From the NCBI GenBank assembly GCA_947683625.1, contig CANTUR010000003.1, positions 682,001-746,000 of the forward strand: a stretch of 64,000 nt of DNA, read 5' to 3'. The stretch comes from Mallotus nudiflorus. Lineage: Eukaryota; Streptophyta; Magnoliopsida; Malpighiales; Euphorbiaceae. The position numbers and the translations under genes are program-made. Under the pieces are notes generated by a model, which saw only the letters and a program-made list of their open reading frames with translations, made no database searches and had not been told where the DNA came from. Shown here one piece after another: positions 46,558-59,308 of the stretch. Every line of letters starts with the position of its first letter. Position 1 is the first letter of the stretch.

Positions 46558-48060
46558 CACTAGTCCCAATCTATATTAAAACTAATACCGATGGACCTAG
46601 TATGACTCTCATGCTTAGGCTATGGAAGAGGCTTAATCAGTGGATTAATAACATTATTTATAAGTACTCTACATATCTTCACATCTCCTCTCTTAATGAT
46701 TTCTCGAATGAGATGATAACGCCTAAGTATGTGTTTAGATCTCTGATGTGATATAGGCTCCTTAGTTTGAGCTATAGCTCCATTATTTTCACAATACAAG
46801 TTCACTATATATGATATACTAGGAACAACACCTAGTCCAATTATGAACTTCTTGATCCGAACAACCTCCTTACCTTCTTTTGAGGTAACTATATACTTAG
46901 CTTCTATTGTAGAATCAACAACGGTGTCTTACTTGGAACTCCTCCAGCTCACTGCACCTCCATTCAAATAAAACACATAACCTAACTGTGAAAAAAAATC
47001 ATCCTTATCAGTTTGGAAGCTAGCATCCGTGTAACAATTTACAACTAGCTCATCTTCCTTACCACCATATAGTAAAAATGCATCCTTAGTACTTCTCAAG
47101 TACTTAAGGATATTTTTAACTGTTAACTAGTGACTTTCAACTAGGCCTAACTAGTATGAGACATTAGGTCGAGTACACAACATTGCATATATGATAGATC
47201 CAATGGTAGAAGCTTATTGAATCTTACTCATGCGGTCTCGCTCATCTTATGTTATAGGACACTGAGTCTTGTTGAGACTAATGTCATATGACATTGGCAA
47301 GAATCCTCTCTTAGAGTCTTGCATGTTGAACTTGTTTAATACTTTATTAATATAAGTGCTCTCTGACTTAGGCCAATAAACCTTTTAGATCTATCTCTAT
47401 AGATCTTGATGCCTAACATATAAGCAGCTTCACCTAAGTCTTTCATTAAGAAATAATTCCCTAGCCATGATTTAACATTTTGTAAAATAGTGATATCATT
47501 TCCAACGAACACTAAAAACACAATTACACTCCTACTAACCTTCTTGTAGACATAAGGTTCATCTTCATTCTTAATAAAGCCAAACTCTTTGACTACTTCA
47601 TCAAAATGAATATTCTAACTCTGAGATGGTTGCTTCAATCCATAAATGAATCTTTAAAGCTTGTATACATTTCCAAAATTCTTAGGTTAACAAAACCATC
47701 TGACTATGTCATGTACACATCCTTAAGTAAGTTTCCATTAAGAAATGTTGTTTTGACATCCATTTTCCATATCTCATAATCATTATATCCAACTACAGTA
47801 AGTAGAATTCAAATATATTTCAGCATAGCAACTGGTGAAAAGGTTTCATCATAGTCTATACCATGTCTTTATAACCAATCTTGCCTTAAAAAGTATGCCC
47901 ATTACCATCCATGTCAATTTTCTTTTTAAAGACCCATTTGGATCCAATAATTTTTAAGCCATTAGTTGGGTTAATTAAGGTCCATACTTGATTATCATAC
48001 ATGGATTGCATCTATGATTTCATGGCTTCTAGCCATTTCTCAAAGTCAGGACTATTTATG
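46558..48060 (-). pseudogene. Family-E Copia reverse transcriptase and RNase H
   Basis: RNase H end: LYCENNGAIAQTKEP, HQRSKHILRRYHLIREII and INPLIKPLP (46620-46805), with decayed parts upto about 47330. RT: LGNYFLMKDLGEAAYMLGIK (47336-47521), preceded by VFLVFVGNDITIL where the YVDD block should be: the catalytic motif is missing by an in-frame deletion. Fingers and palm N-terminal region (about 47530-48000) can be traced with stops. The enzyme could not function. Confidence 0.87.
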
Positions 48061-49380
48061 GCCTCTTAATAGGATGTGGGCTCACTTTGATCCATAATCA
48101 ACACATCATTATCATTAGTTATGAGAAATCCATATCTCATAGGGATTTGACGTGTCCTACCAGACCTCCTTGGGCTTTCTAGTATTTGTGTAGGTTCAAT
48201 AGTTACTTGTTGATCTAGTTGCGATTTCATACTTGGTACAATGTTATTTTGTGGGTCTTGAATTTCTTTAAGTTGCACTATGCTCCCATTAGTTCATTTG
48301 GAAATAAATTCTCTTTCCAAAAATACACCATTTTGAGCAACAAACACTTTGTTCTCAGAAGCATTGTGGAAGTAATATCCTTTAGTTTCTTAAGGATATC
48401 CCATAAAAAGGCATTTTGTTAGATTTATGTGCTAATTTATCTAAGATTTGATGCTTCACATAAGCCTTACATCTCCAAATCTTAAGAAAAGACAAACAAG
48501 GAGTTTTTCCAGTTGACATCTTATATGGTGTCTTTTTAACAACCTTTAATGGAACTCTATTCAAAATAAATGTAGCAATTTCTAAAGCATATCTCTTAAA
48601 AGAAATTGGAAGATCAGATTGACTCATCATTGATCGAACCGTATCCAATAAAGCCTAATTTCTTCGTTCTAATACACCATTTCATTATGGTGTATTTAGA
48701 GGAGTCAATTGTGAAATGATCCTATAATCTTTAAGATGATTTATAAATTCTTGGCTTAAATATTCACCACCTCGATTAGATCTTAGTGTTTTAATATTTT
48801 TACCAAGTTGGTTTTGTACTTTATTCATGAAAACTTTGAACTTTTCAAAAGATTCATATTTATATTTCATTAAATAGACATAGCCATATCTACTAAAATC
48901 ATTTATGAAAGTGATAAAGTATTGGAAACCTCCTCTAGCAGTTGAGCTTAATGATCCATATACATATGAATGTATAAGGCCTAATAAGTCATTACCCCTC
49001 TCACTTTGTCCATTAAAAGGTGTTTTAGTAATTTTTACTAGTAAAGAAGATTCACATGTTTCAAATAATTCATAATCAAGTGAATTTAATAGGCCATGTT
49101 GGTGAAGCTTTGAAATGCATTTCTCATTTATGTTGCCTAAACGATAATGCTAGAGATAGGTAGTGTTTGAATCATTATATTCAAACTTCTTAGTATCAAT
49201 GTTATAGATTGACTTTTCATTAGTGTCTTTTACATTTAGAAGATAAAGACCACTAGTACATGGAGCATATCCATAGAAAATGTTATCATGATAAATATTA
49301 CATTTATGATTCCTAACAATAAATTCAAAACCTTTTTTGTCTAAATAAGAAATACAAATAATATCTCTACACATAGTAAC
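48061..49380 (-). pseudogene. Family-E Copia integrase
   Basis: Fragments in order: LGNINEKCISKLHQHG (zinc-binding part), FQYFITFINDFSRYGYVY, TLRSNRGGEYLSQEF, NGVLERRN, LDTVRSMMSQS and FLKIWRCKAYVKH. The position of the second Asp (S-D-R/N-G-G-E) reads S-N-R-G-G-E, so it is changed, while the Glu in LERRN is kept. Several stops. C-terminal part around 48066-48278 (ESPRRSGRTRQIPMRYG) is the usual IN-RT linker. Confidence 0.87.
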
Positions 49381-50382
49381 AATTTTCCAAATTTAAAATA
49401 ATTCCATTAAGCATAGTTAACTCATATGTCCCTAGAGCTAAAGCAGTAACTCTTGCTCCATTGCCAACTTGTAGGTCCACTTCGTCTCTAGCCAATGATC
49501 TACTTCTTTTTAGACCCTACACATTAGTACAAATGTAAGATCTAGATCCAGTATCTAATACCCAAGAATCAAAAGTAGATAAATTAATTTCTATAACATA
49601 AATACCTGAAGAGGTAGTCGTACTACCCTTATTTTTATTCGGATAATTCAGATATAGCTTGCAATTTCTTTTCTAATGACTTGACTCATTGTAGAAAAAG
49701 CATATTCCATCATTCGGTGGCTTTGCTTGGGGTTCAGCTTTGGATTTAGGCTTGGGCTTTGATTTTTGCTTTTGAAAGCCTTTTAGTAGCCTTGCCGTTG
49801 CCCTTTGCAACCTTTTTCATATCCTTTCCTTTATTGACCATTAGATTATCCTTGGTAGTATTCTTGATGTTCTTTTCAGCAGTTTTAAGTGTCCTATACA
49901 ACTCTGAAATAGTTTTGTCCATACTATGCATATTGAAATTCATGATGAGACCATTATAAACTTTAGGCAAAGATTAGAGAATGATATTAAAAACCAATTC
50001 TTATTCAATCTTGAGATCAAGTTTGTCTAAGTGTTCAAGATGACCCTTCATTTTGAGAACATAAGGACTGTTAGAGCTACTAGTAGTCAACTTACATGAG
50101 AGCACTACCCTAATGGTATTGAACCTTTCAATTTTAGCTTTCTTTTAGAACATTTCCTTAAGATGGCCTATCATGGTATAAGCCTCCATTTCCATCAATT
50201 TTTTTGAAGCTCAGATTCCATGCATCCAAGCATGAGACAAGAGACATCAATCAAATCATTAAGATGCTTGTTATAAGCATCCTTTTGTGCTCTATAAGCA
50301 TTAGCAGCTAGATCCTCTAGGATGTGTTAATCAAGGATATATTCCTTTCTTTCTTGCCTAAGAATAATTCTTAGGTTTCTAT
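49381..50382 (-). pseudogene. Family-E Copia gag distal part and protease
   Basis: From the Athila junction at 50382 downwards: gag with LRQERKEYILD, DAYKHLNDLIDVSC and ESELQK, then 49746-49970 (Lys-rich linker), a zinc knuckle remnant (CFFYNESSHWKRNCKLY, second Cys lost) and a protease start WVLDTGSRSYICT with D-T-G intact. Gag is cut by Athila A. Stops near 50330, 49980, 49680 and others. Confidence 0.83.
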
Positions 50383-51735
50383 TGCATTTTAAACCCATAA
50401 GCGCACGGTTATGATTGTAGTAGAAAGATATCATTCCCTCAAGGACTGTATATTGATTATTAATAATTTTTATCTATAATCTCAGCTAGTCAATCAAATA
50501 ATTTAGCAAGATTTAAAATTTAAATAGCAGAAACTTAATTAAAAGAAAAATCAAATATTTGTAAACATAGAGCCTAAGTTTAGTTTCACTATTCTAATTT
50601 AATCATGAACACATTATTAAATAAAAATCTTAAATTCAGTTAAGGGTAATTACTCTAAAATAATTAAAGACTCTCTTGAGTTCAATTAAGCATGCAAGGG
50701 TTAAAATCTAACCTACTCTCATGATTAATAATTTAATCCAAGCTCATTAAGATCTTTAGCAATTAATTTTTCATAGTAATATAATGTCGTGACTCCTCGA
50801 AGAGCTTGCTTACTCTTGTTGTCAAGTGATCTAAGTTCTAAGTGTCTTAAGCTAATGAATTCCCCTAACTCTCTTTGGTGAATTCATCCATAAGCAAGTA
50901 ATCAAATAGGCCTAGAATGATAACAAGATAAAGATTACAACAAAAATATAAAAAATTATGTTTAAATCTTGTTATGGAATACCTACTCCTAACCAAGACT
51001 TTGAAAGAAAACTTAGCCACATACGACTATAATGAAATCCATAATCAAAATCAAGAAAAGAAGAAGATAAAAATAATAAAGTAAGCTCTTAGTCTTAATT
51101 GATTTCTATCTAGCCATCTCTTTGTCTCTACAACTCTCCTCTCTGTCCCTCTCAAAAAGGTGTTTTCCCCTTATATAATGCTAAGGTATGAAAACAATCC
51201 TCTTTGATTTCTAATTTCTTCTTATTTTTAAAATAGGAAATTTCTGCCTTCGTGACACAGTTTTGAAGCATGGTCGTGCTTTATTCAAATACATCTGTGA
51301 ATTTCTCAACACACAACACGACTTCTAACACGGGCAAGTTCATTAGCCATGTATCATTATAGGTCAGAGTTCTTCACTCACATGGCATGTGCATGCCGTG
51401 ACATTGCTCTATTGACATTTAAGTGTAGTTGGCTTCTTCTTGGCTCATGCATGGCTTGGACATGGCTTCCCTCATTTGTTTCTTCATCACAAGGTATATG
51501 CATGCCATGTTATGTAAAAACATATCAACTCCTTTTATATTCTAGGGCCCACACTATGCATAAACACAAAAACTAATTAAAACTTCCCAAATATACAATA
51601 CATAATAAAAGTCATAAATAAATACTAACTCATAAAAATTTCCTAATTAAACCTAAAATTTACTTAAATTTATTTATCCCTTAATTAAAATTTATTAAAA
51701 TTCAACTCTAAAAAACGTAAATAATAAACATATCA
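50383..51735 (-). repeat. Athila A 3' LTR
   Basis: In element orientation starts TGATATGTTTATTATTTACG at 51735 and ends GGGTTTAAAATGCA at 50383. Preceded by a GTGTGGGG PPT. Its end block resembles that of the solo LTR at 12905-14566. It contains CATGGCATG-type words at 51240-51510. Confidence 0.87.
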
Positions 51736-51780
51736 AATTGCCCCACACTAAAGCTTTACTTGTCCTCAAGCAAAAACCAA
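51736..51780 (-). promoter_or_regulatory. Polypurine tract region of Athila A
   Basis: Minus strand reads GAGGACAAGTAAAGC, then TTTAGTGTGGGGCAATT, directly before the LTR. The GAGGACAAG..GTGTGGGG pair is a recurring signature upstream of the 3' LTR in plant Athila-type elements. Confidence 0.88.
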
Positions 51781-52522
51781 ATTTTCAAAATATTAAACTC
51801 AAATCATAGCTAGGGATATATATCTTTTAAGACATGAAATCTTGATAACACCGAGATTAAAACATGTTTACTAAAGAAGATAGTTAGACAATAACACAAT
51901 AAATATGAATAATTTCCTAGTTATAACCTAAGTATACAACCCTTTGAAATCAAGTGAGCATAAATTTAGAAAAGAAAAAATTAAGTTCTACAGCTCTTTT
52001 TGATATGATTGTGAATGCGTTTTACACTCCATTTCACAAAATTTTTTTCTTCTCTCTATTCAATTATTTCCACTTTGAGTAATCCCCTATCATTCCTGTA
52101 TTACTAAGCATGGATACCGTTGAGTGGGTCCTATGGATACTCATACCCTAATTAGGGCATTGGATTGGATTCATAGTGTATCAAGAGTTAAATTTAGATA
52201 TTTCTCCTACTTAAAAAATGAGATTTTTCTTTTTTTGCTGAAAGAAACTCAAAATGCAATCCTTCCAAAAATCATGCATAATTTTAATCGCCAGGATCAT
52301 GCTTAGATTATAAAAACTAAATTCTTCATACATATAGATTATGTATAACTATATTAATTAATAAACCATCTGATAATTTGGTAATTTAACCAAGAGACAA
52401 GTTTATACACTAATATATTCCCAAGTGTGATAGAGTATCAAAAACAAATTTAAAAATTTTCAGGACAAACAAATCATTATAATGGGGAGCCGAGTTGAAA
52501 ATTAATAAACCCTAAATAATTG

Positions 52523-52604
<82 letters not shown>

Positions 52605-52892
52605 AAATTTAAAGATAAACAAATCAATTGAAGCACCCCTCCACACTATCCATGGCATTATTCTCAATGATAATTAAAAATATAGACGATAAAAGGAACA
52701 TCATAAAGGAAAAGTAGGAGAAAGGTACTGCCATGAAATTGTGCACTCGTCTAAAAGAGAGAAAAAGCTAGAAAACTAATAAAAAGAAACAAAAAAATAA
52801 AAACAATAAAACATAAAATATTCGAAAAGAAAATAATAGAAAAAGAAGAAAATCATAAAACATAAAAACATAATTATAAACTAAATGCAAAA
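51781..52892 (-). other. Athila A 3' untranslated region with (AT)n microsatellite
   Basis: No gene. A perfect (AT)n run of about 76 bases occupies 52526-52602. Purine-rich A-runs at 52740-52870. The short plus-strand frames here are chance. Confidence 0.75.
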
Positions 52893-54230
52893 TCAATCGT
52901 CCATAGGAGCGGAATCATCAAAGGTAGCTCCAATGTTATCCAATGGATATGTGTCATTAGGATAATCCACAGTAGCAATAACAAAGGTGGAACCAGGAAA
53001 GATAGATCATGGAGGAAGAGGTATGCTCAAAACGTTACATAAGCTCAAGATACCATCAATAACCCCGTAAAAAAGTTATGTGTGGTACTGAAGAGTAGCC
53101 TCAAAATGTGGAGGATAGGAAGATGATGAAGGTTCAACAGTGTGAGAAGCTTATGGAGGTAAAAGTACATAGGTGTGTCTACTGTGGCTCATTGGCACCC
53201 AACTCAACACGATTATGAATCAAAACAGATCGACCATCCCTAATTGTGACCACTTTAATCTTTTTCATGAAAGTGATATTAAAAGGTAATGTGGTGCAAA
53301 GCAGAGTCATGTTGGTAAGGGAATAAAAAACCTGTAGATTCATAGCAAGCCTAGTGATACATGAACCTCCACATAAGGCTCCCTTCATTTTTCTCGAAAC
53401 ACCATCCATATGGAAAGAAAAACCATATCCTAAATAAGGTACTATTCCCTTAATAAAATAGCAGAGATAAAATAAATCTCTAAGTGTGACACACCTGGTA
53501 CTCTCCCTTCATCCATAAATGGTGCTAGTTATTAGGCATTACAAGTAGCCTAATTCAGGATGGGCTATATTAGTACTTTTGCTAACCCTAGGGTCATAGG
53601 TTTGTTGGGTGGCTCTTACATGTATAATCTCCCTCCAAAACTGGTGATAGTTTACGGGTTCAAGAAGACTTTATGCATTATCAAGCACACCATTAGTAAC
53701 ATACACATCATCATAAAAAACCATAGTGCATAGCATATTCATTTAAGGAAAAGGAGAATTATTTGCCCTCTAATTGGAATAGCACCATATTGTTATTATT
53801 ATAGTCAATATGATTACTATAGTTGAATAAGAACTCTAGAAATAATTCATGAAAAATAGGCTCTTTAATTCTAACAAAATCTTCCCATTTTGATTTATCA
53901 ATCATGCCTAATACTGATTCATTCAAGCCTATAATAGTAAGATCCCCTAATATAATGTGATATGAAGGATGTACTGAAAGGGGAAACATAGTAGCACATG
54001 CTTTTTTGAAATCAGGATTGGTGAAACTAAGAAGGGGGGTAAGACATACTAGATTGGCTCCCCTGATCATGGCATAAGGAAGTTAGAGCGGTGGGTGGTG
54101 GCCCACTCGTACGAGAAAGGCAAGAGGGTGGATGGGAAGATGTGGTATGGGTCGACTTTTTGGATGATGATGGTGTCTTCCCAGATGCTTTGGATTTCCT
54201 TATGTGTAGAGAATGAAAAGGAAAAAAAGG
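52893..54230 (-). pseudogene. Athila post-pol ORF (env-position, plant transposon protein type)
   Basis: Minus strand from about 54230: a Ser/Pro-rich start (KASGKTPSSSKKSTHTTSSH), then KWEDFVRIKEPIFHELFLEF (53759-54070), DLTIIGLNESVLG, and in 53179-53409 GALCGGSCITRLAMNLQ, with a possible end ATFDDSAPMDD and stop at 52893-52895. This order fits the ORF that follows pol in Athila elements and related plant proteins; its function is unknown, though the position has been compared with retroviral env. I see no signal peptide or membrane segment here. Multiple stops; a dead copy. Confidence 0.72.
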
Positions 54231-55269
54231 GTTTAGTATTTAAAAGGAAGAAAAGTGGGTGATCAAGTCAAGGAAGAGGAGACAAGGGAGAAAAATTAGG
54301 AGAGAATGGTGTAAGAGTAAAAGAATGGTAAAAAGATAATATTAGAATGGGGCTAGGTTTAGAGAAGTGAGTATTTACACAGGGGGATTGGAACACAGTT
54401 TGGGAAAATCGTGTTGGGTAATGTGATATGGGGAAGTGAATGGCACGACCTCCTATGCCATGCTTGGAGACCATGAAATCTAGGGAATGACACGACATGC
54501 AAACCGTGTTGTCATGCCGTGTCGTAAACTAGGAGTTTGGTGTATATGTAACATGACATGGAGAAGATGATAACATGGCATCTCCATGCCATGTTAAGGT
54601 AGTCATGACACGACATGATGCCTTGTTATGCAGCCGTGTTATGAAGGCATGACATGGCATCATGCCGTGTTAATATGCCATGGTAAAGTCTTGACACGAC
54701 ATCATGCCATGTTAATATGTCATGTGAGGATGAAAGTTTGAAACAACATAGGGAAGGTGTGACACTACATGCAAGATGTTGTGTTAGGGTGGTTGACATG
54801 GCATGAAGGTGATAACATGATATGCAAGCCATGTTAGGCGCTTGATGTTTGACATAACATAGTGATGCTGTGTGATAGTCTGGAAGTTAATTGAAGATGT
54901 GACATGGCATAAATATGCTATGCAATGAAGTCATGACACAGTCTATAACTTATGGAGTTTTAAGACACAATAAGGATATGTTATGACTTTATATTGTGTA
55001 TTATGCATATAAATTTTTCAATTTGAAGTTTGAGTAGCAAACCTGGACATGGCCTATGACACGGCTGTGCATTACCCCATGTGATCATGCAAACTTTCTC
55101 CTCAAAGTAGTATCTCTTTATGATGATTGTGTTCTTGATCCTATGGAAGAAGTGAAGTAAATTAATTAATAAATAAAAACACAAAGGAGAGAAAAGACTA
55201 AAATAAAAGGAGAATTAAAAAGAAAAATGATTAGGTTGCCTCCCAATTAGCACTATTTTAAGTTCTTTA
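54231..55269 (-). other. Athila A spacer rich in CATG palindromic words
   Basis: Between pol and the env-position ORF. 54420-54960 contains dozens of CATGGCATG, CATGCCGTG, ACACGACATG words on both strands. No convincing gene; the frames 54268-54498 and 54626-54832 follow the repeat words. Splice or translation signals for the downstream ORF could be here but cannot be identified. Confidence 0.7.
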
Positions 55270-56300
55270 GCTCGACCATTCTATGATGAGCTCAAACTGG
55301 ATCTATAAGTGTGCAAGAGACACTCTTCAAGCTAGCTTCCTTTGCATAGTAGGCCTTGAGATGTTGCCCATTGACCTTGAAGGTTTTTTTTGCCCTATTT
55401 GAAAGCTCAATTGCTCCATAAGGGAAGACTTGCTTGATTATGAAAGGTCCAGACCACCGAGACTTGAGTTTCCTTAGAAATAACTTTATTCTATAGTTAA
55501 ATAGTAATACCAAATCTCCTTCTTGAAACTCTTTCTTCTATAAATGTTTATCATGCCATTTTTTTGTTCTTTCCTTGTAAATTTTAGCATTCTCATAGTC
55601 ATCCATGTGAAATTCTTCAAGTTCATTCAACTGAAGTAACCTTTTTGCACCAGGTTTTGCTAAATCAAAGTTTAGAAACCTTGTAGCCTAGAATGCTTTA
55701 TATTCTAACTCAACCAGGAGATGACATGATTTCCTAAAAACCAACCGAAATGGTGAAGTCTCAATTGAAGTTTTGAAAGTAGTTCAGTATTGCCATAGTG
55801 CATTATCCAACCAAATGGACCAATCCTTTCTTGAGGCATTAACTGTCTTTTCTAGTATAGTCTTTAGTTCTCTATTTGAGATTTCCACTTGTCCACTGGT
55901 CTGAGGGTGGTGTGGTATAGCCACTTTATGCTTGACCCCATATTTTTATAAAAGAGATTCAAATTGACAATTGCAGAAGTGAGAACCACTATCACTAATT
56001 ATAGCTCTAGGTGTTCCAATAAGTAAATATGTTCTTCTACAGGAACTTAGTGACTACTTTTGCATCTTTGGTTGATGAAGCAATTGCTTCCACCCACTTG
56101 GACATATAATCAACCCCAACCAATATGTATTTATTTCCATAGGAGCTTGGGAAAGTTCCCATGAAATCAATTCCCCACACATCAAATAGTTCAATCTTAA
56201 TAATATTTGTAAGAGGCATTTCATTATATATGGTAATGTTACATGTCCTTTGGCAATAATCACACCTTAGTACAAATTGCCATCCATCTTTAAAAAGAGA
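55270..56300 (-). pseudogene. Athila A integrase and pol C-terminus
   Basis: Minus strand: FDVWGIDFMGTFPSSYGNKY (first Asp intact), then after a frameshift near 56035 AIISDSGSHFCN (second Asp) and HPQTSGQVEISNRELK (Glu), so all three catalytic residues can be seen. The C-terminal part (55292-55513) shows KLKSRWSGPFIIKQVFPYG and VNGQHLKAYY, the GPY/F module. Stops near 55550, 55800 and 55960. The zinc-binding part lies at about 56230-56420. Confidence 0.88.
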
Positions 56301-57139
56301 AGGCGAATAGAATCTACTTTAAAGTAACTTTGCTACTATTTTGGTAAAGTTTGCATGTCCCCCACACTTAAGCGAATGGTAATAAGTAAGTACTTCTGAA
56401 ATTTCTTCATCTGGAATGCACCTTCTTAACAATCCATCCCCACACCTCTTATATAAATAAGGTTTGCCCCATAAGTATTATCGAGAGTCCTAAAAGAATT
56501 TCTTCTTTTGATGGTAATTAATGTTTGATGGAAGAACACCACATGCAAGGTAATTCACAAAATCTACATACCATGGGATGCTTTGTTGGACTCTCATAAG
56601 TTGTTCTCTTAGAAGGTCATTTGAGATTGGAAGAGAGTCTAGATTTGCACTTTGCTCAACTTGAGAAAGGTGATCAATGACCAAATTCTCTGTTCCTTTA
56701 TGATCATGAATCTCTAAGTCAAATTCTTATAAAAGAAGGATCCAATGAATGAGTCGTGGTTTACCATTCTTCTTTGCTAGGAGGTACTTAGCAGTTGAAT
56801 GATCAGTATAGACAATCACTTTACTTCTTACTAAATATGAACAAAATTTTTTCATAGCATGTACCACTGTAAGAAGTTCCTTCTCAATTATTGCACAATT
56901 TATTTCAGCTTCATTAAAAGTGTGACTTATATAGTAGATGGCATAGGCTTGTTTATCTCTTCATTGTCCTAAGATAGCTCCTACTGCATAATCGCTAGCA
57001 TCACATATGATTTTGAAAGGAAGACTCGAGTCTAGTGGTTATAGGATATGTGCTGAAACAAATGCCTCTTTCAACTTATGGAAAGCAAAAATACATTCAT
57101 TAGAAAATTTGAAAGGAAAGTCCTTGGCAAGCAAATTAG
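56301..57139 (-). pseudogene. Athila A RNase H and connection to integrase
   Basis: Minus-strand remains of RNase H, with the later VIDHLSQVEQSANLDSL (56490-56684) corresponding to the usual ADHLSR-type end, then PWYVDFVNYLACGVLP before the integrase zinc finger. The RNase H body 56700-57130 is traceable but crowded with stops and shifts. Confidence 0.8.
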
Positions 57140-57959
57140 TCAAAGGTTTAGTGATATTGGAAATCTCTTTAATGAAGCACCGATAGAACCTAGTGTGTCC
57201 CAGAAAACTTCATATTCCCTTAATAGAGGTATGGGTGGAAGTTTCTTTATCATTTCAATTTTTTCCTTATCGACTTTAATGCCTTTTCTAGGCATAATGT
57301 GCCCGAGCACCACTCTTTTAGTCACCATAAAGTGACATTTTTCCCAATTCAACATAAGGTTAGTGTCTTCACATCTTTGTAATAATTTAGATAGATTATC
57401 AAGAAAATCATCAAAAGAACCATAAATAGAGAAATCATCCATAAAAACCTCTATAATGTCCTTAACAAAATAAGAAAAGACAGACATCATGCATCGTTGG
57501 AAAGTAGTGGGTGCATTACATAGCCCAAAAGGCATTCTCCTATATGCATATGTTCTATAAGGACATGTGAATGTAGTTTTTTCTCGATCATCAAGGTGTA
57601 TAGGAATTAGAAACTAGAGTATCCATCCAAGTAATAGAAAAATGAATGATTCATTATCCTTTCTAAAAGTAGGTCATTGAATGGTAAAAGGAAGTGATCT
57701 TTCCTAGTGGGCTTGTTTAATTTTCTATAGTTAATGCACATGTGCCAACCTGTGATAATTCTAGTTGGGATCAACTCATTGTTCTCATTTTTCACTATTG
57801 TCATAGCTCCCTTCTTAGGGACTACATGGATTGGGCTTACCCACTGACTATCCAAGATAGGATAGATAATCCCTTCAGTAAGCAACTTCATAATCATTTT
57901 CTTAACTACCTCTTTCATGTTAGGGTTTATCCTTCTTTGATGTTCTATAGTGGGTTTAG
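57140..57959 (-). pseudogene. Athila A reverse transcriptase (5' end cut by element B)
   Basis: Minus strand: NPNMKEVVKK, ILDSQWVSPIHVVPKKGAM, CINYRKLNKPTRKDHFLLPF and FFYYLDGYSSF (57607-57918); then MPFGLCNAPTTFQRCM, EVFMDDFSIYGSF and LMLNWEKCHFMV (57140-57535). The F-M-D-D catalytic motif is intact. A frameshift/stop lies near 57540-57606. The gene is severed upstream of NPNM at 57959. Confidence 0.9.
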
Positions 57960-59284
57960 TGATGAGTGTGAAAAATGCATTTTATTAAGTAGTCTTTCTC
58001 TTAGGAAAAATTCAATTTCAGTTAAGATTACGTTTCTTTTATTCAGTTTTTATTTAGTTGAGTACTTACTGCATGTCTTGTGTGTTTATTTATTTTTACT
58101 TATTAGTTGGTTTATTTTTGGTTGATTTTTATGTAATTAGGGAAGTTAAAGAATAGTAGAGGAAGGTTATATGGGAGCCGTGAGCACTTGAAGCGAGCCT
58201 AAAAAGCAATGGAGATCAATATGCTGAAAAATGATGTGCACGGCCATGTGCATTTTGCGCATGGCCATGCGACCTAGTGATTAGGAAAGTCAGAGTTGAA
58301 TTTAATTGCTAACTCATGAAGGATAAGAGGGAGATTTCACATGGATGTAACCCTAGGGATGGTAATTAGGGTTTTATAAGAGGGTAGCCACCAGAAACAA
58401 GGAGAGGATTATTCTTTTTATTATCATCACTTTTTAGGAGATACAATTTTTCTTAGAGCAGTTTTGAGAAAACAAAGATTTTTCTGCTTATGTTAGTTTG
58501 GAGATTGGAGAATAAAAATTGAAGAACATCAAACTTCCTATTTAACAGGGGGTTTATTATATTCAATTATTATTATTTGTTCTTAATTTTAATTCAATGA
58601 TGATGTCTATTTTCTATTATTATTCCTCTTTATTTCTAAAAATTAACATGAGTAGCTAAATTCTTAGTTAGGCTTCTTATTGCTATTCAACCATGGGCTA
58701 ATCACAATTAAACCTAAGCCATTAACCTAGATCCTTTGGTTGTTGTTGAACTTAATGTCTTCTTAGGATTGATCACCCTTTGATTTAATATACACAATAA
58801 AACTTGATCGAGAGATGGGTTGTATTGGATTTAAATAATAACCTGTTAGATGCTTTCTTAGTTGAGAAACACTTAAGTAACTAATATTGATTAAGGGTTG
58901 GTGCTTAAACTGGGTTAACCGAACACTTAGTAGGCAAGAGCTTTAATTCTAAGAATGTTAATTTACTTGGTTAATCATAGGGTTGTCTTAGGAGGAAAGC
59001 CTATGATTCTAGGGAAACCCTCAAATTGGATTAAGGTTAGGTATGGCTTAATAGTAAATTGATTTTAAATAAAGGTTGAATTGGTAATAAGAACCCTAGC
59101 TCTCTAAAGTGATTGTTATTTCATTGTGATTTTTTATTTTTTGTCTTAGTTTAATTAAAAATACCCTTTTTCGTTGTTTAAACAAACAAGCATAACTAGT
59201 ATCATAGTAGTCAATTTGCAATCTCTATAGGATCGATATTTAATTACTACATGTACAAATCTGTATACTTGCGAAAACCCATCA
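57960..59284 (+). repeat. Athila B 5' LTR
   Basis: 1325 bp, TGATGAGTGTGAAAAATGC to AAAACCCATCA. The next bases give the PBS. Contains palindromic words (GCACGGCCATGTGC, GCATGGCCATGC) at 58235-58275. Ends with the typical AATCTCTATAGGATCGATA to TACTTGCG block. Confidence 0.9.
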
Positions 59285-59290
59285 AGTTTT

Positions 59291-59308
59291 TGGTGCCATT
59301 GCTGGGAA
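59291..59308 (+). promoter_or_regulatory. Primer-binding site of Athila B
   Basis: TGGTGCCATTGCTGGGAA follows AGTTTT after the LTR. It is a lightly mutated form of the TGGCGCCGTTGCCGGGGA site of Athila-type elements (tRNA-Asp type). Confidence 0.9.

Larger units (their letters stand above)
45013..50382 (-). mobile_element. Family-E Copia retrotransposon, 3' LTR to gag, split by Athila A
   Basis: Minus-strand Copia with 3' LTR (45013-46545), PPT, RNase H/RT, IN, PR and the distal part of gag. At 50382 the gag frame stops at the LTR end of Athila A. The rest of gag and the 5' LTR must lie beyond the right end of the window. The two LTRs at 1-1327 and 34118-35637 belong to the same family. Frames contain many stops and a deletion of the RT catalytic motif. 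Confidence 0.9.
50383..57959 (-). mobile_element. Athila-type Ty3/gypsy element A, 5' part missing
   Basis: Minus strand: 3' LTR 50383-51735, PPT, 3' untranslated region with an (AT)n run, an env-position ORF of Athila type (52893-54230), a CATG-rich spacer and pol (55270-57959: IN, RNase H, RT). At 57959 the start of RT meets the 5' LTR of Athila B, which therefore inserted into A. Gag, protease and the 5' LTR of A must lie right of the window. Confidence 0.88.

Noticed and set aside
54268..54832. Short Cys/His-rich minus-strand frames
   Set aside because: Translations of CATG word repeats, no domain.
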